64,000 nt of DNA from Paramecium octaurelia (Eukaryota > Ciliophora > Oligohymenophorea > Peniculida > Parameciidae). This document shows, one piece after another, positions 37,501 to 50,342 of this stretch. The stretch spans positions 620,001 to 684,000 of the forward strand of contig CAJJDP010000005.1 of the NCBI GenBank assembly GCA_905182995.1. The letters run 5' to 3'. Under the pieces are notes generated by a model. That model was not told where the DNA came from. It worked only from the letters and a program-made list of their open reading frames with translations, and made no database searches. Position 1 is the first letter of the stretch; the number at the start of each line of letters is the position of its first letter. A program made the position numbers and the translations under genes.

Positions 37501-40500
37501 CTGGCAATACTACTATCTCTAGCATTTCTCATTAATTTCTTCCATTGAGTATCAGCTTATTAGAATATCTTGGATTCCTTAGCCAAATTCTTGGCACTGT
37601 ATGGTGAATTCAAAATAGGTTCCAAATATAACCAATTTCTTTAATGCAACATCCACTCATCAAATAACTCTTAGAAATATCTTAACAATGATTGTTGTCT
37701 TTCTACATCAGATCTAATGCCTTCTACAAATCTTGATGCTAAAATATTATTGACTGTCAATAACGTATCATCTATTTTAGAAATCAAATCTTCATTATTT
37801 CCGAGAATAAAAACATCTTTTGATTCTCTATATGGTTGCACTGTAATAACAGCCGATCTCCAAATAGATTCAACCTATTCTAACATTTTAACTAGTTCTA
37901 TTTCTTTTGCTGCTCTTAATGCAATTTCACTTAATTTGTCTTTTACTTAGTCTAAACCAGCTTAGGTAATCCATAAAACATTGTATTTAGGATCATTTAT
38001 TGGTGTAAATGGTTCTAGAATAGGCTCTTTGAATAACTATTAATTTTCAAGTATCAATGCTCTTATCTGATTCCATTACTTCTCTGAAATTGCAGGATCT
38101 TTAAGTGCTTATAGAACCTAATAGACTCCTCTGAAACCTTCAATGTCTGACTTAAATACTCTAGCTACTTCATTTTTATCTAATTCTTTGGCGCACAAAT
38201 TAGCTGCCTTCTATAATTTTTCCATCAGATTGTTCATATCATCTAAATTGATATCTGTATAATGTTATTTTAACCAGACTGAATAATTCGAAATCCATTC
38301 ATTTCTTCCACACCAAAGTTTCTCTAATAAGGTGAATTCACCATTGAATGTTTCCAATTTCTCAAATGGTGTATACTCCATATTTAATGCTATCTAATAA
38401 TCATTCAACTTTTTTGCATGAACTTTTAATTCATCCACTTGCTTTCTTACTCCTTAAACGAATGTAACCATGTCACTCAAATCTGCTGCTAAAGAACTCA
38501 AAGGTTATTCTGAAACTCTCTCATTCATATCCTTAACTGTACTGTCTACCTATGGAATCATTCTCTCCATATCTTTTCTAAATTTATTTAAGTTTTAATC
38601 ATAATTAGCCATGGCATCATCAACTTTTTTACGAAGTTAACTAACTTATTGATTGCATTCTGCAAATTTTTATTTGTGTTTATCTTAAATCTTAATACGC
38701 AACTCATCCATAAGCAGTGCCATAGCAGTTACTTCTTGTGATACATTGCTCAAATCTTCAAATTGATTGTTAATCACATTCACTGCTTCCATATAATTGA
38801 CAAATTGTTCCACAGTGATTGGAGATATTGCTATGGTTGAATATAACTATGCTGTTTTTTGCGTAAAGAGAACTGCTTTCTTGTATATATATTCAGGGAT
38901 AAATTTCTATAACTCTTAAATGCAATTCATAGCACTGGATTTGATCTTGGCCTTCAATTTTTGATTATCAAATAATATCATACCAATCTCTTGTGTAGGT
39001 TCTATATCTTAAAATTATTGATCTTGATCCTTATATTAGTTAATGGCATTTCTATATTCTTCAACTTCCTTGTCAGCAAATTACTTTTCAATATTGACTC
39101 CTGTGTTCTCAACATACCATTTCATGAATGGTTTCAACTTTTCAGCATATTATTCTAAATAATCAAATGCAATTTCTAATTCCTTCCTCATTTGACTACA
39201 TAAAACTTGGAAATTCTCGCTTCCATTGATAATTGCCTTGACATCTACTTTTTCTGATTGTTAATTGCTTTCGTCTTGAATATACTATTATAATTCTGGC
39301 ATAGATAACATTTCCCTATGTCTAGTTGTGATACGAATAACACTATTGGTGACAACACTTTCGAATATTCTGAATAATTATTCTCTAACAGGATTAAAAA
39401 CGATATCTTCCTACTTTCCAACTGCCTCAATAATTATCCAACATTAGGGTTAACCTTTGCCATAATATCCTTTCCTCTTCACTCCTGAACTCTCCTTATA
39501 TTGCTCGTTGAATTCACGAATCTATTTGACAATGTGTTCCACTGAATTCTGCATCATCTATAATTTGGCATCTATGATTATGTAATCAACATATTTCACA
39601 AATTTTCTTAATCTTTTATAATGTGTTCTTATTGTAGCTTCAGTTGTGTATGGCATATCTTTTCCTGATTCATCTCCCACTAATAATGGTGCTCTCTCTT
39701 CATTATCATCTTCATGAAGAGGAATACGATGTATTTCCTTAAAATTGACTAACGATTTCTAACAGCATTCTACTATTATTTATTTAATCTATTGTTCATA
39801 TGCATCAAATTTAATATCCATGATTGACATTAAATGTTTGTCTTACAATTATTTAAAGTTTTCGTGGGTCTAAGGAACTGTAGTTGAGGTATCTAAGAAT
39901 CTAATATCTTACGCCATTTATTAACATATCCGACGAACTTCTAATAAGGTGATTCTTAATTGTTTGTCAGTTGAAAACATGTTGGATATCATTAAATCCT
40001 GATTTTTGGCAAGAATGTTCTTCCTCATTAATCTCTTCCACAAGAAGAAGTTCTTCCATAATTTGTATTTCCTAAAAAAGTCTATTTTCTAAAGATCTTA
40101 ATATAATTTAGCTTCTCTTTGCCACTCCTCAATTGTTAAAAATGTAATCTCATCATTTTAGAAATATGTGATTCCCCTTGCACTAATAGTCATGTATTCC
40201 TTTGGGTTTCTGTCTTCGAATTCAACTATTTAATAATCATAGGCATGATCTCTTTTATTTAAATAACAGAACTCATCTGCCATTTCTGGATCAGTTCTTA
40301 TCAAATAGATAAAATCCATGGGTGACAAGTAGGATTACTATTGCTGCTTCTTCTTAGGTTTTCTGAGTGCCTTCTTAATCATCTGGGTCTCCTTCTTTTT
40401 TTCAGGTTGTTACAGCAATCCAATGATAGAATCATTAATGGTCGAATTAGGGTTTTGCACATCGTCTAAAATGCTCATTCCGTGATCACTTAATAATCTA

Positions 40501-40857
40501 TGACCGAGTGGTGATAAATTCTTGGGTTTCTTGAGCTAATCTTGTATTAGAATGTCACTTCTAAGGTCTTTATTTATTAAATCATCATTTACTTTTTGTA
40601 GATTGATGTCCTGATCGATCAAGTAAAATTCTGCCATTTTGTATGGTTACCCCTAAGGCTGAGTGAGTTTAGGTTGTGGGCTCTAATCTTTATTTAGAAA
40701 CCTTAGGCACCAAAGAAGGCAAGGAGATTACCGAGAGCTATTAAGTGAGTTTTCGTTCATTAGGATCATAACGATTAATGTTTTTATAAAGCCGTCCTTT
40801 GAGCTACCCTTGTGAAAGTTGTTCAAAATTGAAACGTTTATTATTGTCACTATCCAT
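28519..40857 (-). CDS. axonemal dynein heavy chain (inner-arm, single-headed type)
   Basis: A 12.3-kb gene for about 4100 residues. Dynein heavy chains are the ATPase motors of ciliary beating. Four P-loops lie in the expected order: AAA1 [19 protein letters not shown] (about 36550-36603), AAA2 GVTMGGKS (about 35739-35762), AAA3 GVTGTGKT (about 34686-34710) and AAA4 GVGGSGKK (about 33627-33650). AAA1 also has the EFNR and [16 protein letters not shown] motifs typical of axonemal heavy chains. The stalk coiled coil lies at about 32900-32100, and the C-terminal domain ends at about 28519 with LYKTS...[13 protein letters not shown]. The length (no N-terminal extension) fits the single-headed inner-arm group (DNAH3/7/12-like). 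ATG at 40857 ([16 protein letters not shown]) reaches the main frame if a 25-nt AAG-ending intron at 40568-40592 is removed; ATG at 40637 is the alternative start. Some internal introns (for example near 29710) exist. Confidence 0.92.
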
Positions 40858-40901
40858 AATAAATAATTAATATATGGACACCGATTTATAAATATTTAAA
40901 T
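40858..40901. promoter_or_regulatory. 44-bp divergent promoter between dynein and NOP58
   Basis: The two start codons point away from each other with only 44 bp of AT-rich DNA between them. Both promoters and both 5' leaders must fit into this space or overlap the coding regions. No classical TATA element is distinguishable from the base composition. Confidence 0.5.
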
Positions 40902-42393
40902 ATGTTAATATTAATAGAGACTCCAGCTGGATTCGCCCTATTCCAAGTTGCCAATACCAAGGCCCTTAATAAAATAGACAACATCTATGATTATTTGTAG
41001 AATGAAAAGCAAGCCAAAAAATTGTAAGCAATTCTATTGATAAATTAACCAGGGTCACACCTTTTGCTTTCCAATAATTCAAAGATACCTAAGAAGCTCT
41101 CGTGGCTACCAGCAAGTTGATCAATGGAAAAATCCCAAAGAAGCTTAGTAAATTCCTGGAGAAGAATGTAATCTCGCAAGAAGTTCAGGATTAAATAGCA
41201 GGTACAGTGAAATTTATTAAACTATACAGTCCAAGACAAAAAACTGGCCAAATAACTTCAAGAACAATTAGGATTAAATTGCATCCAGACTCCTGTGACT
41301 GAGCAATTATTCAGAGGAATTAGATCCTAATTAACTAACCTTATCGAAGGACTAAGTGAATCAGAACTTAAGAATATGACTCTGGGTTTAGCACATGGAT
41401 TATCCAGATATAAACTCAAGTTCTCTACTGAGAAAGTTGATACCATGATTATACAAGCAATTGCCTTGCTTGATGATTTAGACAAAGAAATTAATAACTA
41501 TATGATGAGATTGAGAGAATGGTTTGGTTGGCATTTTCCAGAACTTGGTAAAATCATAACTGACAATTTAATATATGCAAAAGTAGTCAAAGCCATTGGA
41601 ATGAGAATTAAGACCAGTTCTACAGATCTCTCTGGTATTTTACCTGAGAATCTCGAAGCAGATGTAAAATAAGCAGCAGAAGTATCATTTGGTACAGAAA
41701 TCACAGTAGAAGATGAAAAATTCATTCTTTGTCTTGCAGATTAAGTCATTGAATTAACTGATTATAGATCCTAATTATCTGAATATCTAAAAAATAGAAT
41801 GCAAGCTATCGCTCCTAATCTGACTACAATGGTAGGTGAATTAGTGGGTGCTCGATTGATTTCACATGCAGGCTCACTTGTAAACTTAGCTAAATATCCA
41901 GCTTCTACCGTTTAAATTTTGGGAGCTGAAAAAGCATTATTTAAGGCTATTAGAACAAAACATAATACTCCCAAATATGGTTTGATCTTCTAAGCTAGTT
42001 TAGTAGGAAGTGCTCCTGCTAAATTGAAAGGAAAGGTCTCTAGAACATTAGCTGCAAAAACAGCATTATGTATTAGATATGATGCTTTAGGTATTCATAT
42101 ATTATTCAATTATTATAGGAGAGGGATAAGATGCTGAATTCGGAATTACTAATAAATCATTTTTAGAGAAAAGAGTTCACTAATTGGAAGAGGGAGTTAA
42201 CTATAGAGATGTGAAGGCTCCTCAAAGAGGAAAGGCTAAACCCATATAATCTCAAAACTAATACCAAGATGATGCTGATTTTTAACCATAGGGTGCTAAT
42301 TGGATGCAAAAATTTCAGAAGGGGGAAGACAAAAGATAAGCTTCCCAAGAAATTGTATAAAGAACTTAACAAAAAAGGGTGAAATAATAATGA
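40902..42393 (+). CDS. NOP58: NOP58-type box C/D snoRNP core protein
   Basis: Nop58 holds box C/D snoRNAs in nucleolar particles that guide 2'-O-methylation and pre-rRNA processing. The N-terminus [13 protein letters not shown], the segment [20 protein letters not shown], and the Nop domain ([20 protein letters not shown], then [16 protein letters not shown] and KYGLIFQASLVG) are characteristic. Introns restore the frame: 41023-41051 (29 nt, ends CAG), about 41202-41229 (28 nt) and 42093-42120 (28 nt, ends TAG). The C-terminus is Gln/Lys-rich but short, without the long KKE/D tail of yeast Nop58. It ends RVKQQ before TGA 42391-42393, 13 bp from the stop of the convergent coiled-coil gene. Confidence 0.9.
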
Positions 42394-42406
42394 AAGTACA
42401 TATTAA

Positions 42407-43927
42407 TCAACGAACTTCATCATTTAAGACATCTGAATCTTCATGATAGTAAATGTTACTCTAAGCAATTCTACTTGAACTTTCTTCAATTATCTACTGC
42501 AATACAGGATTGGGATTTAAAGCTCCTCTGTATTATAATTATTACTCTAAGACTCTCGGATCTACAATACTCAGCAAATATCTAATTTTATCTTCAGCTA
42601 TTTTCAAATCTTGTTCATATTTTTATTTAATTGCTCTCTTCTCATTCTCAATTTAAATCAATCTTTAATTATCACTATGTTAGGAATTAATCCTTGATTT
42701 ATTATATACATCCCTCTTTAAATTAGCTATTTCTATCAATAAAGTATTAATCTATCCCTCATAATTAGCTTTCATATTTGCCTTCTTTTACACGTCCTCC
42801 TATAGTTCCAAACATCTTTAATGTAACAGAGTCATTTCTATATTTTATTTATGCATATCATCTTGTAATTATTTATAAGATCGTTCTAATAAACTCTAAG
42901 AAGTTGCTGGAATCAATTAACCATTCTGTATCTATTATGTCAATTAATCCAACGTATTAGTCTTCTCGTAGAGTTACCTTTCTAATTATTGCAATTTAAT
43001 CTACTAATCTTACAATTTGATGTTCTTATCAATAAGCATTGAATTCATTTTCTCTGTTTCTATATTATGTCTTTGTAATTTCAATTTATCTATTTCATTT
43101 TATTTAGCTTCCAATAGATTGTTAAGAGTAGCCACCTAGTTTTCCATTTACACAATCGAAGTAGCCACAGTCTCTTTAATTTATCTCTATAAATTCACCC
43201 TTTCTATTTAAATTTGTTATGCATATTTTTCCTCTGATATCCTTATTGTATTTTCATTGATTAATCTTTATGTGTCTATTTGAGACTATAATGCTTCAAT
43301 TTCTTCCAATTTTTAATTAAATATGTTCATATAATTAACTCTAATTGTTTCAATATCATTTTCTAGGATCTCACTCTTTTATCTATATTAATCTGCCTCT
43401 CTAAATCGTTCCTTCAATTCCTCTAATTCTTTATTCTTTTCGTTTAGAAAGTGAAGTGCTTCCAATTTTTCAGATTTAATCTGTTTTATAAAGCTATCTA
43501 AATGAAAGCATTTCTATCTTTCCTCCTATAATTCTTATATCTTAGTCATCACTTACTACCTACTACTTTCGCAATCCTACGCTTTTTACATTAAAAGTTA
43601 ATTCAATTTTTCTATTTCTCCTACCAATTATTCCATTTTCTCTTCGTATCCTTTTATTGTGATGAATTGGACTCTATTGTACTTACTTCTTAAGTCTTCA
43701 ACTTCAATTGCTTTCTATTTTAAATTTTCTGCTAGATCTTCATATTATTGATTTTAAGATCCAATATGTGCTTGTAGCTCTTTTATCTTTTATTCTAATC
43801 CTAAACTCTTGAGTCTCCATTCTTCACACTCTATGCTCTTCTATTATAGAGTTTAAGAGGATCTCTCTAATTCACTTGTCAACATTTCTATTCGATATTC
43901 TACTTCCACTTAATCTGATTATTGCAT
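42407..43927 (-). CDS. long coiled-coil protein
   Basis: 506-residue intronless frame from ATG 43927 to TGA 42407-42409. It is almost entirely heptad-like Leu/Ile/Glu/Lys/Gln sequence, for example KAIEVEDLRSKYNRVQ and LQRHNIETEKMNSMLI. The C-terminal 40 residues change to a non-coiled, acidic HEDSDVLNDEVR ending. No family can be named from composition. Structural roles in basal bodies, cilia or cortex are typical of such proteins but are not shown by the sequence. It ends 13 bp from the convergent NOP58 gene. Confidence 0.7.
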
Positions 43928-43981
43928 GTGTCTGTTAAATAAAATTATAAATATAAATCAAAATTGTATTTACAAAATATA

Positions 43982-45696
43982 TCACCCCTACAATGGAGGT
44001 AGTTAAATACTTTAAGTCAACATTTTTCGTACTTCCTTCAAGGCCAAACGAACATCTTCAGCTTTTTTCATAACAATCGATTTCAAAATTGGACCTAATT
44101 CAGCCAATGCAGTATCGTTTTAATCACTGTACCATGTCTTTATAAATATTCCATTTTCTGGTTGATTTTGAAAATTGTCAGGAACATTATCAACAATTAT
44201 GCATTTTGAAAGATCTCTTCCCAATCTGGAAAGATCTTTTATAAATTAATTAGAATATTGCAAAGCATGCTATCTAAATAACCGATATGATATGTTTTTG
44301 TTTCTATCAACCTGATCTAAAACCCAATTTGCATAATCAGGCAAACCGGCTGTGAATACAACTAACTCATAAAATTAGTTCATTTCTTGTAAGAATTGAT
44401 GAGTAAAAGGACGAATTAAAAAGTGTCCTGTCTAATCAGTAAAATGTATTAAAGTTTCATCCATATCTAAAACCAGAGTATATGTTTTTGGATTTGCATA
44501 AGGAAGGTAGGGCTAGGGAGCCACACAAATCAATGGTATTCCCAATAAGCCCTAATAGCTTTGTTAGATTGTGAAGTAAAATGAAATGAATTCTTGTAGA
44601 TTTCTTAATGATTCCTTTATTGTATAATTTTATATACTCCTTAGGAAGATTATTAAAAATTAATAGAGGTCTCTCTAGCCTTTGGTTAGTGATTTATAAA
44701 GATTTTATAATAATTCTATATTTTATTTGATGTACGTCCAGTATTCATGCTTTTTAGAAATATTGTTTTTCTTGTTTATGTTAAATTATAATTATGAATA
44801 CAACTACAAATAAAGAGTGTATTCAGGCTTATCTTTCAGTTTTTCTAATAAAATATCAGAGAGGTGACTTAAATTTTAGATATTGTAGAGTAATATACTC
44901 TTAATATTACTAATACTACTTAAATAGAAATGTAGATCAAAAAAACAATTCACCAAAACGACAATCTAAAATATAAATAGATTTACTCCAACTCGTAAGA
45001 TTAGCAATATTTATCTAATTTACTTGACATGTTCTTGTAGTAATTCTTCCAGATATTAAAATCCAGTATCTTCAGTCAATTCCATGTATTAATTGATTTA
45101 ATTTATTAGTTCTAGAGTAGTATTCTTACTTTATTAGTTTCAAACTCTTACTTTTTTCATTGAATTTAAGAGGGAATACATGATTTCATAAATTTTAATG
45201 AAGATTCTAAGATTTTCTGCTAATGTTTCCTCAGCATGATGCATAGGTTCTAAGGTTGCGAAAGCTTAAGTTAAATGATCTTATTACATTCTGACCTGAC
45301 ATTAAATTCTTGTCCTTCCTTGCGATTTTTTCTTGGTGGAGTGGATGCTCTCTATTCACCTTCAGCATAACTACTTTCTGATGACAATTGTAAATTAGCT
45401 TTTTGAGGGGAATTCTTTTAAGGCTTGACATCTTTCAATTCCATTCTTTTTAAACCCAAATCTGCTTCCAAAGCCTCCTCCAACTTGCTATCATTTAATT
45501 TTGGATTTTTAATGAGACGATTAAAGTCTAATGATTTTTTTGAACTTCTCATGACGGAAGAAGGTTTATTTTGTTTCTATTCAATAATGGGAAATTAAGA
45601 TTCTTTTGGATCTTTGGCCTAAGAGAATGACAATATAACTACTTGTGAGATGGCTCGAGTAGGTCTGGTTTTTAATGTGGTTTAGTTTTTTCTCAT
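43982..45696 (-). CDS. SCP1-like (NIF/FCP1 family) HAD phosphatase
   Basis: Members dephosphorylate Ser/Thr in the RNA polymerase II C-terminal domain or other nuclear/membrane proteins. The C-terminal domain shows the catalytic [11 protein letters not shown] (DxDxT), then [31 protein letters not shown] and ENGIFIKTW, all hallmarks of the family. TGA at 43982-43984. Upstream is a long regulatory region (ATG 45696, MRKNQTTLKT...) rich in Ser/Lys with helical middle segments and the [18 protein letters not shown] piece. One or more short introns around 45100-45270 are needed to join it. Only 22 bp separate this ATG from the stop of the next gene upstream on the same strand. Confidence 0.85.
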
Positions 45697-45718
45697 AATT
45701 ATAATAATTTGAAAAATA

Positions 45719-47279
45719 TCAAAGTGATGATGATCTCTTCTTGTTTGATACATTTTTAAATTCCATCTGTTTGAGTCTTTCCTCTATCTTGCATTTATTG
45801 TAAAGAGTGTAGGCAATCTCCCTAAGATTTTGAGACACATTCGATTTTCTATGCTTAGCCGACATAGGCAGACTCATCATAGTTTACAGAGTTTATCTGT
45901 TATCTCTTGCACTTTCATACACTTAATCATGAGCTTCAAAATATTCTTTGTAAGTGATGTATTATAAGTGTATCTTTTACCATTTTTGTTCATATTTAGT
46001 TTGAGAATGGATTAAGATTTCATTAACACTTTCTAAATCTGTTATTCTCCTCTCCAATTCACTCACTTGATCTTCCAAAGTTTTTGAGAGCAGAATTTCA
46101 TCCTATAATTTCTATCGACATTAAGCCAATTCTTTTTATAATGCTTTGTTTTAGTCACTCAACTAATTCAATTAGACACATAATTTGTTTGGACTAGCAA
46201 ACATGTTCAAAGCGTTGCCAGCAGATGGAGTTTAAGCCTTCTGCTAATTGTTTTTAACTTACTGTTAAAGTTTAAATGCTTTGATTTCTATCTCCTCTTT
46301 CTCTTCAATCTCCTCCTGCTTTTGTATATTTAACTATTGTAATTTTTAAGCCTTTGCCAAATCTAACTTTGGTACGGACATGTTAGAGTTTTTTTAAAAT
46401 TAAATGTTCACTTTCGCTGGCAATATTTCAACGTAACTTGAATCATCAACTTTAGCGCCGGATATTTGTTTATTTTCTTTAATCTATTGAATTTTAGGAC
46501 TTTCATCGTTGCTTCTATCTGGAGAAAGGATTGGAGGTGTATAATCTGATTTGTTTCTTTGTGCTTACTTCTACATAACATCAATCAGAATTTGTATCTT
46601 ATTTTTCTCGTCCCTTAGTTACTTATTCTCCTTTATCAATTAGCCTATCAACATTCTCATCTGCTCTATTTGATTCAGTACTGCAAAGACATCTTCAGTT
46701 GGGGATACCATCTTTAAACTAATATTTGGAATTCTATACTATCTTTTGTTTGATCTTCTTTTTGCTCTGAAACTCAAACAGCTTCTCAGTCAAACAAATC
46801 AATTGTTAATCTTTTTCATTTAATTTTCTTTATAAATCTAACAATTGATTCTGTCTCTCCAATTGAAGTTCCATATTGCGTTGATTTGAATCCTCACAAA
46901 TTTGCTCAAATATTAAAGCCTTAAATCAACTACAACATTTACTTAGCTTCTTGCTTCATCTCTTTATTTTGCAATTACTTCATTAAGAGCATATAATTAA
47001 TTATTTTCTTCGTACAATTGCGAAAACAATGATTAGAAGCCTCTTTCAGAATTGTTTTCACATTATTTGGTGTAGATATCCTCCTTTCTACTATTATTTG
47101 TGCTTGGTTGCTTAAAATATGGTTTCAAAAAGTACAGAATTAAATGTACAATCTTTTTGAATTTTAATTACTTCCTTATTTAGTTGGAGTAATTATCGAA
47201 GTTCTTTGTTTTCTTCCTGAAGTTATCTTACTTCCTATTAGAGAAAATTCAATTTAGTTTCAAGTCCATCTTTATTCAT
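45719..47279 (-). CDS. coiled-coil protein with several AAG-ending introns
   Basis: ATG at 47279 (MNKDGLETKLNFLQQEVRQL). The product is heptad-rich throughout with a Ser/Pro-rich basic patch near the C-terminus (MSLPMSAKHRKSNVSQN) and ends KKRSSSL. Frame continuity needs introns 47111-47135 (25 nt, ends AAG), 46920-46942 (23 nt, ends AAG) and a further 28-nt one near 46712-46739 (ends AAG). Without the last, two separate genes with ATG 46711 would be the alternative. No domain was recognised. The neighbours on both sides are also coiled-coil or signalling genes on the same strand. Confidence 0.6.
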
Positions 47280-47295
47280 AATATTAATAAAATAA

Positions 47296-48051
47296 TCAAT
47301 GCTTTTGCTACTTTAGTTGTATGTAATCATTAAGAATCTTTTTCAGCCATCTCCAGCATTGTCTCAAATCCGGTTTCGAGCCAGGAAAATGATTTATCGG
47401 ATGGCATTGAATTACCAGATCAACTATTGAATTAACGAACTTTGGTATTGAGGGATCTTTGATACAGTTTTCTAAGCGTGTAATCTCCTGTTTTAAACTC
47501 TAGTTTTCTTTCATCAGCAAACTATTTTCAATCAATTAATTTTGAAATTACACCTCCTTCTCTTTCATTTTTTATTCAAATTCTTTTAATCTCTCTGTAA
47601 AATTATCTTATTGAAATTGCTTCGGTTCAGGCAAGCGATTCATCAATAGTTTTTAATGAGCCCTCATCTCACTTATCATCTTTTCCTTGAACTCTAATTA
47701 TTTCGTAAGTTAATCAACTTTCATTCTAAGCTCAGAAACTTCATCCCCACTAAATCTTTCAGCAATCGGACTTATTTATTATTGCTTTAAATATTGTGAA
47801 TAGAATAATTAAGTCGAGGAATTATGGGAGAGCTAACTAGTTTAACGATTCATTAATTTTTTTAAGAATTTTAATATTGCTCTTAAAACAATAGCAATCT
47901 CCTAGTTGTCAAACTCTCATAATTAAAACTCATAGTAAATTGCCAGAAGTTTTGTTTTTATTTTAGTTTTTATACTAATCTTATCCATTTTCTACATTTT
48001 TGGTAGATTCTCAAAATTACATTCTTCCATGCTTTTAATACAATCTATCAT
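47296..48051 (-). CDS. helical/coiled-coil protein with an in-frame TGA
   Basis: ATG at 48051 (MIDCIKSMEECNFENL). Downstream the sequence is helical and charged: EFDNQEIAIVLRAILKFLKK, then VDQLTKQLEFKEKMISEMRA, ending WLKKILNDYIQLKQQKH before TGA 47296-47298. The frame on both sides of 47917-47919 is the same and coding-like, but that codon is TGA. No GT-AG intron of normal length removes it and keeps frame. It may be a sequence difference, a true stop with a downstream start at ATG near 47850, or readthrough. The 5' region upstream of ATG (to about 48120) also reads as coding-like. Confidence 0.5.
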
Positions 48052-48494
48052 TAAAATATCCCTTTCTTATTTGAAAATAGATGAATTTACATTGAAAATT
48101 ATATTAAACACTGCATTGTTAATAGCAGATTATATTAAGAAGAATGATTAGAGAATTTATAATTAGTAAAGTTGATGTTAAATCATCAAATTAAAATAAA
48201 TTTATTAGATATTTAATAATTTTAAAAAGGATATAATTCAAATGCATAGTCTATGATCCAAATTTGAGAAAAAGTTATGACTTTCTATATTAAAAACTTA
48301 AATATTGTTTATTATGCTCTTTCAAGTTGAGTATGTAAAATAGATTTATTAATGATCCATTTAAGTAATTAATCCTGATGGGTCCAATAAATTAATAAAC
48401 TAAAATAAAAAGGATTTTATTACCATAATTGGTATAATATCTATTTACAACTAAAATTAACATATATTAATTATGATGATTTAATGTTTAATAT
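48052..48494. other. AT-rich intergenic interval
   Basis: About 440 bp between two minus-strand genes. The part next to 48051 is open in the frame of the upstream gene and might be an extra 5' exon. The rest shows nothing recognisable. Confidence 0.45.
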
Positions 48495-50342
48495 TCATTC
48501 TTCACCTCCACGATTCGATAATTTAGATTTACTCATATCTGTAACAATTCGGTGAGAATTCATTGAATGTTTCTTCTTTTTTTCTTTTTCTATTTCTAAC
48601 AGTTACTATTGCCTCTTTTCTTCTGCCTCTTTTCTTAATTATTCACTCATTTTAATTAAATGCTCTTTCTCTAATTAAATTTACTAGCTTTTAATCAAAT
48701 CTTGTTTAATTCTTTATTCAAGTTATTCTTTTCTGAGTTCGTCTAATTATTCACGTCTTTGTAAATTATCTTATTTATCTAATTCTTTAATAAAAGCAAA
48801 AGCTAATTTTCTTGTTAATTCTTCTTATTTCTCCTTTTCAATTTTTTCGCATTTAACTTTAGCTTAATCTAATTTTTTTAGTAATTCTTTTTTGTGTTAT
48901 TCAGCTTATTATTCATTTCTTATTAAGACATCTTGAATCTTTCTTTCTTTCTAGTAATATTGTTTCTATTTTTCTATTTATAATAATTTTTATTCTTCTT
49001 CTAACTTTTTCTTTTTTAATTACAATTCTTATTGTTTTTTTTCATAATCTAAAACTTTTTTTCTCATTTATTCTTCATTTTATTTAATAACCTTGTTTAT
49101 TTCTTCTTATTTCATTTCTCCTTCCTTTTCTTTCAACTTTTTATATTCTTGCTATTATGATTCAAATAATTGTCTTTGTTATTCAACAAATTTTTGTTTC
49201 TCTTCATAATCTAACCTCTTTTTATTTAATTATTCTTCATTTAATTTTCTAACCTATTCTAATTTAGCCTCTTACTCCAATCTCTCTTGTTCTGCTCTCT
49301 CTGTCCTTTTTATTCTTTCTTCTTCAAATTTTTATGACCTTCTTAAATCTTTCTCTTATAACTCCTTTAATCTAATATCTTAAATTTCTTATTAACGTTA
49401 TAAGAATTATTCTCTATCTTATTAAATTTTTTTTTATTTTTCTATTCTTTATTCTTCCTTAAATTTATTTTCCTCCTTTCTCCTTTTTTCTAATTCTTCT
49501 TCTCTTTATTTCCTTTTTTAATCTTTAATTCTGTATTGCTCTTCTAATTCTAATTAAATTCTCTTTTCTTCTTCTTCCTTCTTCCTTCTTTCCTCTTCTT
49601 GTTATAATCTCTTTTTTTCTGCTTGCTCTTTTAACCATTAGGCTTTCAATTCCCTTTATTTTTCTTTTTCTTGAATTCTTTTTTCTTTTTCAGCATTATT
49701 TCTAGCCAGCTCTTCCATTTTCCATTCTGAATTAATTATTTTTTCTATTTCTAATTCTTACCTTTTGCGAATACTGCTCAACAGTTTCTCTCGTTTTTCA
49801 GCTAAAGATGAAGTGCTCCTGAAGACACTAGAGTTAGACATCTGACTCGGCCATAGTCCTTGCGATTCCTCCTACAAGATTTTTTGTCTCATCTGACGTA
49901 CAACTTATATCTTCTGTCGGCGTTTTTCCTCAAAATGATCGAATACCATAGATATAACATCCTCGTTTGCCAATTAGCCTTTAGAAAATCAAAGTTCATT
50001 ACCTGATGGATCTTTTTATTTCAGCATAAATCTAATCAGGTCTTTGCCTTTCTATATTAAGTCTTCCTTTTTAAATCCTTCTCTTTTGCATGCTTCCTTC
50101 ATTCTAGGAGTCAATGAATTAGCATCTATGTCCTCCTCATCATATTACTCTTCGACTTCAGGATTACTTTCGTATTGCTATTTATTATTTTGCTACTCCT
50201 TATTTTATTTTTAAGGAGAATTTTCTTATTGCTTGGGATTGGTGTTTTATTATTAACCATTTTTTTCAGTTTCTTAAAGTTCATTTTATTAATGTTCTTC
50301 TTCAGTTTCATTATGATTATTTCCTTCTTAATTATTTTCCAT
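48495..50342 (-). CDS. Lys/Glu/Gln-rich long coiled-coil protein
   Basis: ATG at 50342 (MENNQEGNNHNETEEE). An acidic Gln/Asn-rich start is followed by a compact segment SLTPRMKEACKREGFKKEDL and KGKDLIRFMLKQKDPSGQLA (about residues 85-150), a module that recurs at the front of many ciliate coiled-coil proteins. Then follow about 400 residues of continuous charged helix (single alpha-helix/coiled coil) such as LEEQYRIKDQKRKQREEELE, ending MSKSKLSNRGGEE. One 24-nt intron at 49979-50002 (ends AAG, contains TGA) joins the frames. The plus strand here is almost pure pyrimidine. The function is unknown. Confidence 0.7.
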
